Shown piece after piece: positions 35,561-47,597 of a stretch of DNA of 64,000 nt. The notes below the pieces were generated by a model. The model searched no databases, was not told the origin of the DNA, and worked only from the letters and a program-made list of their open reading frames with translations. The position numbers were made by a program, and so were the translations under genes. Position 1 is the stretch's first letter; every line of letters begins with the position of its first letter. The stretch is from Lepas anatifera. Taxonomy: Eukaryota > Arthropoda > Thecostraca > Lepadidae. The stretch lies in contig JAOTON010001526.1 in NCBI GenBank assembly GCA_034440635.1, positions 372,001 through 436,000 of the forward strand. Direction: 5' to 3'.

Positions 35561-36265
35561 ATGATCCAATGTTCTCGCAAAAAAGATCCAATCTTTGCTT
35601 TTTTATCAAGCCGAGCTTCAGGTGCGTACTCAGACTTTCTCGAACAACGTTTATCGCGGTTGAAACCGTATAAGATTCCCGCAGCACATTTAAAATGGTA
35701 AGATGCTGAGTCGACAGGAGGTAAACCGTTCAGGCGACTTAAATAGTGTTGAATGCAATGGCCAGTTATGTTCCGAACAAGAGACAAGTATAATCCTAGA
35801 ATCAGTTCTTTCTTGCGGGGCTAATTATTAGTATGAATCATGTCTGTGCCACGCACGCGGTCGAATGATCCCGCAAGTATAATATCCGCAAAATCATGGG
35901 AAATGATTTGTCTCCCGCACCATCCTGGGCCGAAGGTCAAGATTCTAACTATCCCTTTCTTAACTGTATGAGGTGGGCATGAGCAGAAAAAAGGAGCGAA
36001 CTGCCCAATCATGCATTTTGAACGTGTGAATTTAGTAACGTAAAATTCAGCTAGCATAGCGTCGAATCACGTTTTTGGTGAAACAGCCGACAATTTCTCG
36101 GCGTTACGTGATAACCTTTAGGTTTTGGCAGACGTCAGGTAACCTGAAACAATAGCGCTCGCCACGGTCTGGTCCCCCAACGTCTGCTTGGCCTTTCAAT
36201 GGCAGTGACTCCTTTGGCGCCAACAGTTTCGGCGCCATTTTCGTCCGAGCGGCCGTTGACCACCC

Positions 36266-36662
36266 TGTAGTGCGCCTCGCACCACCCGGCCGTTGCCAAA
36301 AGTACAAACGCGTTCGTATATATAACTGCACCGGTGCCCCACTATTTGGAGTATAGGGCCCGTCAGAGAAGCCAGTCAGTCACCCCTCACACACACACAT
36401 AGAGCCACACATGAACAGACACACCTCATTTGTACATAGGCAGTCATACGCTGTACCTGTGGAGACGTTTTGGCGAGCTGGTGTCTGTGTACTGATGAGC
36501 GACTGAACTGAGCGAGCGAGTGGAGAGCGAGACGCCGCGAGCGAGTCAGAACTTAGTGTTCGTACGCTGCGGACTATCAGAGCGTGTGGGTTTTATAAGC
36601 AAGGGAACGGTTTAGTCCTCTTTTATTTTTGTCCAATAAACTGTATATGTGCGAGCATGTAG
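36266..36662 (+). mobile_element. Solo LTR with 5-bp target duplication
   Basis: A 387-bp segment (36271-36657) starts TG, ends CA and is flanked by TGTAG direct repeats at 36266-36270 and 36658-36662. It has a TATATATA at 36317-36324 and an AATAAA at 36635-36640, in the order of a promoter and poly(A) site in an LTR. No internal gag-pol sequence or second LTR is present, so it is read as a solo LTR left by recombination. The TSD was found by inspection, and five bases can match by chance. Confidence 0.55.
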
Positions 36663-37802
36663 CGCGTTGTTTGCTGTTGGCATATGGAGTATGGTGAGAA
36701 GTTGAAACCCAGCGTGTGATGCTGAAGATATGGGATCGATGTTCAAGTCGTCAAGTGGTCACGTACCTTCCATGGGCGCATACAGACACACCAGTTCCCT
36801 TGAATCCCTGCCTGTATTCATATTGAAGGGATCACTTGCCGACAAACCAATATCTGTAGCGTCCTTTTTGGCACCAGGAGATGAGGTGAGGCGAGGTTAC
36901 TATTTCGGTCGATGCGGAGCGACCGCTTCAAACGTAATTACCCCGTCAATAAGTATGAATTATCCAGTGGCTTTGAAACAATGGTTGTATTGATGACAAC
37001 ACCAGACTAACTATTGTTACGAAATATCGTCACTAATAAAGGGATCGCTCTTCCAAGCGTTATTCGTACCCACAAATAAACAAACACCAACCGGGTCAAC
37101 ACACAAAACTGCATTGGAAACCGGTAACAGAGCAAGAGCGTGCTTGATCTAGACCGCCGAGCAATGAGATCGATCACAGGGGAGGCTTCCATTTATCTGG
37201 ATGCTATCACGGGTATGTCTGCAGCGAGAAATCAGCCAAATAAGACGTCTGACGACGATGGATTCGCACAAACTGAGTATCACGTGCTCAGAAACGACGC
37301 CCCCTCCCCAAAGTCCATAGAGGTCAGTGGCAGATACAAGGGGGGCTAGGGGTGTTCAAGCCCCTCCCAAATATCCGAAAGCCTATAGTAAATGTATAGG
37401 CGGAGTCTGATCTGAGGCAATGGTGTGGAAAGCTCCAGCCCCATATCCCCCGAAATGAAGTCCTGGATCCGCCGCTGCTAGATGTTATTGATGTCTGCCC
37501 TTGGACGACTAGTTAACAGCTATGGTTAGCAGACAAAGAAGACGACTATATCTCTTAAAAATAACACCTTGCACCTCGTATGGATTTCAGGTTGAGAACC
37601 GAGCGAAAAAACATTCGAACATTTACAGAGACTTAAAATATATTTAATAGACATGCCAACCAGACTTGACAGCAGACACGGGTTTGAGAGACAGTTGCCA
37701 GAAGTGACATGTCGTGCCATGTCATGACGTTTGAATGTAATCCAATAAACATTAATGTTAAACATTCGACCTAAAAATGCAGGTTCCTAGAGGATTTGAC
37801 AG

Positions 37803-37955
37803 TCATCGGTGAAACCGTCTCCGTGTAGATTTCTGCCTGAATCGGTCCCTTTCCACGTGGCACCAGGCACGGAACTCTCTCTTCATTTCGTCCAACTGGA
37901 AGAAGATGGGGTTCATAGAGGCCAATCGTGCCCTGGTCTCCATGTCCTCGGCTCT
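37803..37955 (-). CDS. Coding-like terminal exon, unrecognised gene, minus strand
   Basis: After a good acceptor (GTCCGTTGTTCCAG, AG at 37957-37956), a 51-codon frame runs to TGA at 37805-37803. The translation is charged and helical, with RAEDMETRARLASMNPIFF, QLDEMKREFRAWCHVERDR and a basic tail. It does not look random. It could be an alternative last exon of the gene whose exons lie at 39519-40629: with AG at 37955-37954 its phase would fit exon 40629-40187. No family was recognised. Confidence 0.4.
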   Translation of the reverse strand, partial: RAEDMETRARLASMNPIFFQLDEMKREFRAWCHVERDRFRQKSTRRRFHR

Positions 37956-38186
37956 CTGGAACAACGGACACCCGCTGTTACAACGCTCCGGGTTTTCCAG
38001 CGTACGTCTACCTACTGTTCAAGCAAGTCCGACCAAAAACAGTCAATTAGCAGACCCGAGGTCAAAATCTGCCCTGTCTTTAAAATGCGTCAACGTCAAG
38101 ACCATCATAGTACGCTGACGCCGTGAATTCATATATTTTTTACAGACAGTTTGGGGGACATTTTTGGTCTCCAGCCCTTCAGATTT

Positions 38187-38290
38187 TCATACACCGGCGA
38201 CTAGTGCCTTTCGAGTATGAGTATTGAATAACTGAGGACTTTCTTCGTCTCGCCTCAGCTCTTGTGCCCTTTGCTGAAGGCTGTTGTTGC
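38187..38290 (-). CDS. Coding-like segment, unrecognised, minus strand
   Basis: After CGATTCGCAG (AG at 38292-38291) a frame in need of one upstream base reads NNSLQQRAQELRRDEES, then PQLFNTHTRKALVAGV, to TGA at 38189-38187. The Gln/Arg/Glu-rich helix looks coding. Its phase does not match the exon ending at 40187, so its partner exon is unknown. It may be an alternative exon or chance. Confidence 0.3.
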
Positions 38291-38639
38291 CTGCGAATCG
38301 GGTCCATAGTTCGATGTAGGGAAGAAAAGTGCCCGATTACGGAAATAAAAATACCCATACAACAATTAACACCCCACTGGAGGGGGTCTGGCACTAAGCG
38401 ATGGAGGGGGCCTGGTGGCCCTAGATCTCGAACTAGAGGGTTGAAAATGCCACTTGGTGGTGATGGGGCTATGTGTCACATGATGTGTTTTATTGACCTA
38501 GGTATATCTTGGTCAAAAGGTCGTAAGGTCAAATACTGGCCTGCTGGGATCGATTGGTAAATGCTGTGATTATGGGAATGGCGGGAATAAGCTAGGCGGA
38601 AGGTTTGAGAAGAGATTTAAGAGGCTTCCAAATTTTGGT

Positions 38640-38905
38640 TAAGGTCATTGACCTTGGGTCCCATATGGTATACTACTTATTATTTAACTTTGACTAACAC
38701 TGTAGTCACTGTTTGGCGGAAATGAGGATTGACCTTTCCCATGACCTTTAACCTTGACCTTTGTATTGGGGTACCTTCCGATGACGTCATAGATAATATA
38801 TGTCAGACGGGGTAACTCTTTGGCGACGCACGTGGTGTGACCTTGAAGTGCATATGACCTTGACCTGTGACCTTTGCCTGACCTTGCTTTGTGAAGTGAC
38901 CTTGA
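38640..38905. promoter_or_regulatory. Nuclear-receptor half-site cluster with a perfect IR1
   Basis: AGGTCA-T-TGACCT at 38642-38654 is the idealised inverted repeat with 1-bp spacer bound by EcR/RXR(USP). The next 250 bp hold about ten more TGACCT or TGACCTTGA half-sites. It lies 4.2 kb beyond the EcR stop. Similar TGACCTTGACC tracts are common in transposon-derived DNA of marine invertebrates, so function is inference. Confidence 0.4.
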
Positions 38906-39518
38906 CTATGTCCGCTTATATGACGTTATGACGTCCCATGGTCTTATGTAACTGGTCCGACCGCGCGTTTACGGCATCTAAAATGCGGTCTGATTTAAAG
39001 CCTATAGTATTTCGCCATTTTAAAAGTCTTGAATCGACGCGCTATTAAATTCTGTTATGTGGCCACGTTTTTTTCGGTAGGTTCTCCGGCCCCAAACAGG
39101 TGGCGGGGCCTACCCCCGTGTTAAAATGCGCCCCTTTGAACTCTTCATAGTGCCCATGACCCTCCTTGGCCCAAAGTGTAAATTTGAGAACAAATAATGC
39201 AATCTAGGCAATATAACCCATGGAAACCAACGCTTCAGAAATGAAACGTACGAGGCGGGGGAAGGCGAACAATTTTTTTCATTCTCTTGTCGGATTTATA
39301 GGCACGTGCATTTTGGGCAGCAGTAAGTGCTACTACCAAAAGCAAGGCTAGAGATCTATTCTCGACCCGGGAGGGTCCTGGCTGGGTCAACGCTGACACG
39401 GCAATAAAAGCCCTGTACAAAGTCTAGGGGAAACCCAAAATTTAGGGGGGGTCTGACCCCAAACCCCCGGGATTTCCACCCATGACCAAGAGCAAGAGCT
39501 TGTCCCAGCATGTCCCAG

Positions 39519-39714
39519 TTAGCTGTGTTTGGAGAAGGGCGAGAAATCGGAGCCCGCAGACTCCTGGGGCCTCTGGGGCAGACTGGAGCGTCGGGGCGCC
39601 ATCTGACTCGCCTGCCTAAGTCGGCTGTTTCTCTGTCGAGCCTGGGCCACCCGCTGCTGGGCAGACACCGCGCCGCACTGTTCTCGGCTCCTCAGAGCAC
39701 CGCGCCTCTCCTCC
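39519..39714 (-). CDS. Unrecognised gene, last coding exon (minus strand)
   Basis: The exon starts after GCTGCTCTTCAG (AG at 39716-39715) and supplies one base to finish a Leu codon from the exon ending at 40187. It then reads EERRGALRSREQCGAVSAQQ and RVAQARQRNSRLRQASQ, and ends SAGSDFSPFSKHS with a TAA stop. It is Arg/Gln/Ser-rich, likely helical then disordered. Phase agreement with the upstream exon supports a real splice. No known domain was recognised. Confidence 0.5.
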
Positions 39715-40186
39715 CTGAAGAGCAGCGGCGTGATGAACAACTGCGGGCAGAGGATGACGGCACAAGGCTCGGAAGGGGACACGGAAACCCCAATTGGGAA
39801 CAATACGTTAGAAACTCGGCTAGTTTCAGGGGCAGCCTGAGCTTGCCAGTTTTCAGTACTCGTCACCGCAGCAATTCGCCGGGTTTTCTTAATGCCACGG
39901 GTGCGCTCAGGTGCATCCCAGAAAAAATATTTACTCGACTCTCATGGCAAAGCAAAGTTTGTGCGATTTATTTCACTTGAGCGTGAGGAAAGCTTCAAAA
40001 TATTACGTTTCATGATCAGGAACCCAATATCCTCGATTTCACAAATTTTGTACTAGGATTCCAAACTTCATCCGATTCAAATTTTTCTTTTTACACTAAC
40101 TCGAGCTATACAGTTTCATGACGTACTTCCCGCCATCACTAATTCCAGGTCAAGAGCGTACGCATCACATCGTCTCGGATACTCAC

Positions 40187-40629
40187 AGCCTTCTGAGACT
40201 CCGCTCCACGTCCAGCTGGGCCTTCAGCAGGCGGTCCCGCGAGATCGTGCCTCCTCGCTGGGTAGTCGGCACCACCCCTGCGGCATCGCTCGGAGGTCTG
40301 CTCTCGGTGCGGTCAGCGGAGACATCTCTTCCAGAGCTGATGGGCCTGGAGCTGCGTCCACCGGAACCACCGCTCTCGTGACCCTCCGACGCGCGCGGAG
40401 TATTCTTGCGGTCACTGAGCAGCACGTGACGCGGGCTCGGTGGGTTTGGAAGAGTGACGAGGTCGCCTAGCGTCGCAAAAGGAGTCCGCTGTATGTCACT
40501 CAGATGCATTTGAAGCAGAAGACGGTCCAGCTCTTCGGCCCATCTCTGCATCGCTGGGAACTTCTCCCCCGTCCGCGGCCCCGCGACACAGGCCAGGTGG
40601 TTTGTTGATGCTACCACGAGGTTGCATTC
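40187..40629 (-). CDS. Unrecognised gene, upstream coding exon (minus strand, 5' boundary open)
   Basis: The frame carries a conserved-looking segment, ECNLVVASTNHLACVAGP, then RWAEELDRLLLQMHLSDIQ and a Ser/Arg-rich region, ending DRLLKAQLDVERSLRRL. The donor GGCT|GTGAGT at 40187 is strong and leaves two bases, which fit the next exon. I set the start at the AG before 40629, but the frame is open up to 40728 and the residues there (APTIYTSIKATAAPPGGQ) also look coding, so the true acceptor or start may be upstream. At least 212 residues with the last exon. I could not name the family. Confidence 0.5.
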
Positions 40630-42812
40630 CTGCCCACCTGGCGGCGCTGCTGTCGCCTTGATCGATGTATAGATCGTCGGAGCGAAGCAGCCGATAGGGA
40701 AACGCCATCCAGTGTGGTGAACCCCGCGTCAGCAGCCCACACAGCTACCATCTGATCTCACTTAAACACCCAACTTTAGTAATGCGCTGTTCATAAATGA
40801 CGTCACTTTTTGGGAAAATTTACAACCCCTACCCCGTCATGGTGTCACTCTTGGGCGAGCCCCCATGTCATGGCGTCATTTTTTGCGGATCCCCTATATC
40901 ATGGCGTTACTTGCGAGCGAACCCCTCCCATTAAAGGCATTTCTCTCCGCTTGCTCGTGACGTCCATTTTCGGTCAACCCCTTCCCTTCCCTCGGCTGGT
41001 GACGTCACTTATGAACAGCGCCTAAAAGGGAAGACTTGTTTGTCGGAAAGAGTGCCTAGAACCCCCAACAGAACACAACTCCCCCTCCCCAATATTCTAC
41101 CATGCCGTTTCTGGTTAACATATATACAGATGTAGGTACGATAGGAACGTTTCAATGTGCAGTGTGTTCATACGTATCGCTCCTGTTTTCAAACATTCCG
41201 GCGTCTAGCCGAGGAGGTTTGAGAGTCTCATGTTTAATAGCAATCATCATAATCACTATCAGGCCTGTAGGTGTCATACGGCCCACATAGTGGCGACTCA
41301 TTGGGGCTTTAGAAATATCTGATCCTAGACGGTTAAACGCCGACTTATAGTAGCGATATTTATCGGACAAAGCATAAGTTACCGTTACGCTGCATAAAAC
41401 ATGAATATCCACTTTACAGCTAGGCTTGTACCGGAGACATCACCGCCTCCCGCAGAAGGTCAGTCTTCTCGAGTCTCTGGTTACTTATGTGCAATACTTC
41501 CGTTTCCAGAGTGTCCACGCCTCAGTAGAACTGCCGCCGGCTCGTCGGGCATTGCTTCGCCTGCAGAGATACAAATCCGCCTCAAAAGGTACTGCATTAT
41601 AAAATATTTCGAACTGACCCCTAAAACGGTCCGCGACAGTTATGTAGCTTCATGGTTCCCGAAAGCCTCTAGTCACCACGAGCACAACTCTGCCATCTAT
41701 ACAATTACCGTTATCGCATACGCAGCAGCGGTGGTCAGCCTTCATGCTTGTCTGATGCCACGCCTTCTGAACAGCGGAACTCTGTCAGCTGGTTACGAGG
41801 AAAAAACGGGGGATTCTGGCAGACTGAGATGTGTTTCTCGGTGCGTCATATTTGCAGATACGATAAATTCAGCCACGGTCCCGGCAGAAAGACAAGTTCG
41901 TTACAAAGGTGTACTGGTGATAGCGTAACTAGTATCCGGAGAATGTGCTTTGTACGGTCCGCCGCTACAGCCCCGACCACGCCTTGGCGAATTTCACCGG
42001 AGCCGAACGATCCATGAGACGCACAAGATGATTCCCAATGGTAGCGCGCGACACCCACCTCGCTGACGACAGAACTCGGCACAATACGGAGCCCCAAAAA
42101 ACACAGCAGACGCGTGACAAGAACGCCACGATACACTTCAGAAGGACGCAGAAGTCGCACCTGGAAATCAGCCAGTGTTTGTCTCACTGCGAAAGGCGCA
42201 CGCGGCACGCTGGGCAGTTCAACAGCACTGCTCCATTCTGCATCGTCACAAAACAGCGTACAGCCCCAGACCAGGACGCGTCCCAAAACACCTGGCTTCT
42301 CCAGCGGCGGTGGCGAGCAGCACACTTGTACCGTTCTCTCGCCAAAACCTTTGGCGTGAACAGTTCCATCAGTTTAGCACTTCAAAACGCACAGCATCCG
42401 TACACCTTCCATTCCGATGATCGCAGTGTTTGCATGCCCTGATTGCACACGCAGAAACGCACCCACACCACACGCACAAGCAGTTCCACACGCACGCAGC
42501 ACGCGCGTGCTGGACTCCAAACTCGCACGCCACAGTCAGCATTTGGGGAGCGGGAATGATTTTATACAATGACGGCTGGCACCAAATGTGTCCACTCAGG
42601 CAAACGCCCGAATGCAAGGCTAAAATTATGTCGGTGCCAGTAAGACACCAGCAAGATCGCTCATGGAAAATCCATGCACTGACATGGTTAAACGTGGCGC
42701 AGCACACACTGCGCCAGAGTTCGTGCGGCACACCTGTTCCAGTTCCCGCGCGGCACTTTCTGCGCAGTCTTCCAGTACACTTCCAACGGGGCAGGTTGAG
42801 CAGAGTCACCGT
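40630..42812. other. Interval between the unrecognised gene and the zinc-finger gene
   Basis: It contains degenerate ~45-bp direct repeats with CATGGCGTCAC at 40790-41020 and the likely 3' UTR of the zinc-finger gene next to 42812. Long open frames on both strands at 41400-42440 match nothing recognisable. They might include exons of the unrecognised minus-strand gene, but I could not phase any. Confidence 0.4.
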
Positions 42813-45300
42813 TCAGCCGGTGGCAGCCCCCTCGGCCGGTTCGCCACGACTCTCGGCCACCGCCTGCCCGGCCGGAGGGTGCCCGTTGGCCGTAGGCGGC
42901 GGCGCGGCCGCCTCCTTGGTCAGCGCCTTGATCTCGGCAGCGACAGCAGCCAGTCTCTGGTCAGAGCCGTCGCCGTCCATACGCGCCAGCTCGCGCTCGA
43001 TGGAGGTCTCCCGAGGCTGCGCGACCGCGGCTGGTCGGCTCTCACCGGCAGCTTCAGTGCCGTTGCCCTGTTGGAAGGTGTTTTCCATGCTCTCCTCCTC
43101 ATCGCTGCTCTCGTCCGGCCGCACCTGCAGGGGCACGCCGGCCTTACGCAGCTGCTTGGTGGTGATCTCCCCCTCCTTCATCTCCAGCTCAATCACACCA
43201 TCCTCCTCATCTTCATCTTCCTGCTCTTCCATAGCCTCAGCTTCAGCCTGCGAACTCCACGTCTGTCCCCCTGCCACGAAGCTGGCGATGTCCTCCAGGG
43301 TTTCGGCGCGCACTTCCTTCTTGACCCGTCGCTGCCGCCTCTGCAACTCACGCTGGTAGGCCCGCAGTGCCGTGCGGCCGTGCGACCGCATGTGAAGCAG
43401 CAGCTTCTTCTCGTCGCCGCACTTGGTGCGGCACACCTGGCACTGGCCCGACTCCAGCGTCTTGGTCAATGTCTCCCACTTGAGCGCCTCCTGCTGTTTC
43501 TCCGCCTCGGCCAGCTCTGGCGGCATCTTGCGCTGACGGTGCACCAGCAGCAGGTGCTTCAGCAGGCTGGGCTTCGTGCTGTAACACTGGCCACACTCGG
43601 GGCACTGATGCTGCCCCGGCTGACGGTGCTGGGCCACGTGTTCGACGAAGGCGCCGCGCGCGTCCGTCTGGTATCCGCAGCACACGCAGCGGTAGCCAGA
43701 GTTGGGCATCTTCGGCGTCGGCTTCTCCACAAAGGCCTTCTCGTCGGGGGACTGCGATCTGCTGACCCGGCTCAGGCGCGGCATGGTCGGTTCTCCGTCA
43801 GCCCGGGCACGCTTCCCAGCCTTGCCCGCGTTGCGGTCAACAGCTGCGGCTCGCTTCCGTTTACCGCCCGGAGTGTTGCCGTCAACACCAGAGTCGTGCA
43901 CTTCTTTCTTCAGCGCCGGCGGGTTCACGCGAGGCTTCTTTGCTCCGAGCGCACTCAGCGGGATATCGTCATCCTCGTCATCATCATCCAGAGGAGGCAG
44001 CGGCGGCGCCGATATCGCCAGCATCTCCTGCTGGGGTCGCGCCGGCGGGCGGCCGCCCTTGCCGCTGCCGCGGTGCTTGCTGAAGTTGTGGCGGTGTAGG
44101 TCGTTGAGCCGACTGAAGCGCAGCTGACACAGCGGGCAGGTGAAGTTGCGCAGGTTGTGCTCTGCCTCCAGATGGTACTGCAGCTGGTCGCGGCTACCCA
44201 GCTTGGCGTAGCAGAGTCCGCAGCGGTCGCGACCGATCTCGGAGGCGTGGTCGGCGATGTGGTGCTTCAGCTCCTCCTCCGACTGGAAGTCCTTGTTGCA
44301 GAGCAGACAGAGCGGCACGCCGTCGCTGAGGTGCTGGCGCGCGTGCTCCATGTAGGCCGATTTGCGTCGGAACGCCGCCTTGCACACGATGCACGAATGA
44401 AGGGAGCGGCGGGATGCAGGGCGCTCGGTGGGAAGCAGTTCAGCGGCTTTCACCAGGTGCTGCTGCACCACCGGCGGCATGAACGGCATGTTCTTGGGCG
44501 GTCGACCCATGCGGACGCCGGGCGGCCTCGTCGGCGCCCTCCTGACCTCCACCGGAGGCGGAGGCGGCGCCGATTCCAGCTCATCGTCGGGAGGTATGGG
44601 GTCTGCTATGTCCATGTTGGCGATCTGGAAGTCCGGATGATTCTGCGCTAGATGGTCAGAAAGAAGCTCCTTGCGGCCGTAGTCGACGCCGCACTCGGGG
44701 CAGCGGAACACGAAGCGCACCTGCTCCAGCTGGTGGACATGCTTCTTGGACACGAGGTGCTCTCTCAGCGTCTTCTGGTGGTTGAACGTGGCCGCGCAGA
44801 AGGGACACTTGATGATGGGCATGTAGGGAGTCTCGCCGAACATCGGCTCGTTGCCGTGCTTGAGCTGCACGTGCCCGTTGAAGCCGTTGATGGATTCGAA
44901 CGCCAGCGGGCACTTGCGACACTTGTACAGCTTCTGCACGTGCGTCTGCAGCATGTGCGACTTCACATCGCCAACCTCAATCAGGCAGACGGAGCAGCAG
45001 ATCTTGAGGTCGCGCGTCAGGTGCAGGCAGCCAGCCACCACGTGGCGCCGGTAGTCTTCGTGACTTCCCAACATCTTAACACTACACTCGGGACAGACAT
45101 AGGGGTAGGGGAAGAGGTTGGCCTTGTGGAGGCCGTGGTGCGCCAGTAAGGCACATTCTGACGGGCAGGGCTGGGCGCACTCGGGGCAGCGGGGCGGCAT
45201 CTTCAGCAGCGAGTCCGGCCCGGCCGGCGGACACATGTGCTCCGACACTGTCGTGGTTGTACACAGCGTGTTGCACATGGGGCAGCTGATGGACGTGCTC
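42813..45300 (-). CDS. Multi-C2H2 zinc-finger protein, last coding exon
   Basis: Main exon (829 codons plus stop) of a nuclear zinc-finger protein, probably a chromatin or transcription regulator. About 14 C2H2 or C2HC-like fingers, for example CPFCAATFNHQKTLREHL, CPLCQLRFSRLNDLHRHN and CPECGQCYSTKPSLLKHL. Between them are AT-hook-like GRPPK and GGRPPARP, an acidic DDDDEDDD patch, basic KRKR stretches and two SUMO-type sites (LKKE, VKKE). The last finger, CQVCRTKCGDEKKLLLHMRSHG followed by RA(Y)Q, and its neighbour resemble the C-terminal fingers of vertebrate ZNF687/ZNF592/ZNF532. The C-tail is acidic and Ala/Pro-rich. The exon begins after CCGTTCTGTTGCAG (AG at 45302-45301) with one base completing an Arg codon, so an ATG at 45278 is internal, and the first finger (CPMCNTLC...) crosses it. 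Confidence 0.88.
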
Positions 45301-47597
45301 CTGCAACAGAACGGGACACTCCGGTCAGCAGCGGTAGAAAACCACCTTTATAGATTGTTATAGGTTTAAGCCAAGTCCACCCGACTGGTTCTCGAGACAA
45401 TGCCTTGTTTGCAGGATAGGTCTTGTCTAAAAGCTAAGCATTTTCTGCTTCCAAGCCTTGATTATTGTCGTGATAATTCGAAGTTGCTATAAAGCGGCTT
45501 GCCTTTGTTCCCACGCGAATACTGCTGGCGTAAGAGGCTGTTTTATCCTGTAGCGTATCTTAAGTCGCCTGGGCCCCCGAGCGACGTGGTGGACCTTTTC
45601 TGTGAAAGAGACCACCGCCCCGGCGGCGTAGGCGCACCTACCCATTAGCCCCAGGGCAGTGATGAGGCAACAGGCAAGTCCCCACTTCACTAACGATTCT
45701 CCAATAAAAGTCCACGGGGAAATGTAAACCAGTCAGAAGACTTCCTACATCATCAAACTATTCCACGTTTTCACTATTGGAGTCCTTCTGCGCCTCCAAC
45801 GCACCTTTGCCTGGGCTCGCCCCTGCGCAGCAGGCGGCGACAGCAAGTGGCGTACGTTCCAAAACGGTCTGCTTTATCGATCTGACACAATGACCCAGTC
45901 CGGTGGCATCGCTACATGGCCTGTTGTGAATATTAGCTATGCAGACTCGCGAACAGCGTCAGGAAAATTAAAGTACCAACACCGACTTTCTATTGCCGCT
46001 GAAAGTACAGAAATCCGCCGAGTATGATGGAGTTTGGGTGGCCACATAAACATTTGAGCATGATGAGTAAATTTAAGCTGTTTAACCGCCTGGTAATCTT
46101 TTCTAAGCAGCCTAGGATGACATGACCATATGATCTGAATACTTCTGAGGAAGTACATCGAATAAAAAGATCAAGAGAACACTAATTTCCGTGAGTCAGA
46201 CTTATCAAAATTTCATGTTTTACTTCCATAAGATATTGTACACACTTACTTTCCCCGGTTTACCCTTTCCCCTATGTTGAAAAACAAGCTTGCTATATCA
46301 ACCCCCCAGCCAGTGACATTGCAGATCCCGTGCGTGGAAACTTTCCCAAAAGTAAGCGACTGTTAATCTGAATAGAAAGTAGAAACCTGACACTTCAAGA
46401 AAGCACACTGGCACACCTCCACGGAACAATAGCCGTGACGATACTCCAGTCGTCAATTTTCTGTTTTGGAGAGAGAGTATCAAAACTGTATCCCACTTAA
46501 TAGCACTAAACGCGAACACCCCTATACCCGAGCGTCAAATCTGACGTCATATTACGACCCGAGAGAAGTGGACCGCCCAACTGAGACAAATAAAGAGCGA
46601 ACCAATGAAATGACTGCGTTCTGATTGAAAACAGGGCCATTCGAAAAAACGGTGCTCTGCAACAATTCGAGGACAACGCCGCAACTTAGGGCCACATTTC
46701 ACGAGGGAGACACGTACCGTGCCGTTGTAATAAATATCATGTCAGAGTCAACGGCGCAGGAGCTATATCAAACGAGTTAGCAATGCTCTCAAAGAAGAAT
46801 ACATTTTGCGGCAGGTGAGTTGACGTACAAAAATGACAAGCTTAGGCTGGAACTTAATCCGTAAAAGTCTGATCCATAACCATAAGCTGATAGTAGCAAA
46901 ACACCTGCATTGAAGTCCCGGACCACCCCTCGTTGAGCATGGCTTCATCCAGACTGCACCTTTGAGGAGGCCAGGGCGGTTTTTCCTCCCGCTCTACCAA
47001 AACAGCCTCCTTGCCTCATGCGTAACGAGTGGCGAACGGTGCGAAGCGGCGCTTAGGGAGCCACCTGCAGACGATGCACCCCCGCAGCGCCCCCTGCTGC
47101 TCCGCCCTCGCACTGACCAGCCGCGAGCTCAACTGACGCGTTCGTCACAACGGCGGCGCAGTCGGCCGCGACGAGTGTGGCGCACAGTATACACTCACGC
47201 AGCGGCCCGAGCCGAGTCCAAATGCCGGCGTCATCCACCGAAAAAAGGGCGCCAGTTTCTGCGACTTCCCGCTGCAGCGGGAAGTATTTATACAACAAAA
47301 AGCGGTGAACTAGTTAAGTGGCAAACAGGTGATAAATTGTCCTGGATAGCTCAGCACTATTCCTTGAAATTGGAAATCAGCTAAAATCTTCAAGTGGCGA
47401 AGATTACAGAACTACGATTCCCGATTCAACATGAGTCCAGCATAGGGCAGAGACAAGAGTCTGAGAGCCTGTGCGTTGGTTGACATTTTATTACGGAGAA
47501 CTGAAACCCGACCCAAATATGACCCGGCGACTTGTTTGGTCAGGGAAAACACCAAAACATCCAAGATTATGGGCTGTATGCTACCTTCCCTGCTCTC

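Noticed and set aside
42430..44127. Long plus-strand frames of 309 and 478 residues
   Set aside because: They are antisense shadows of the GC-rich zinc-finger exon on the minus strand; the minus frame shows true C2H2 motifs.
45278..45278. ATG at 45278 as the start of the zinc-finger protein
   Set aside because: The exon begins 22 bases upstream after a good acceptor, a zinc finger crosses the ATG, and phased upstream exons exist.
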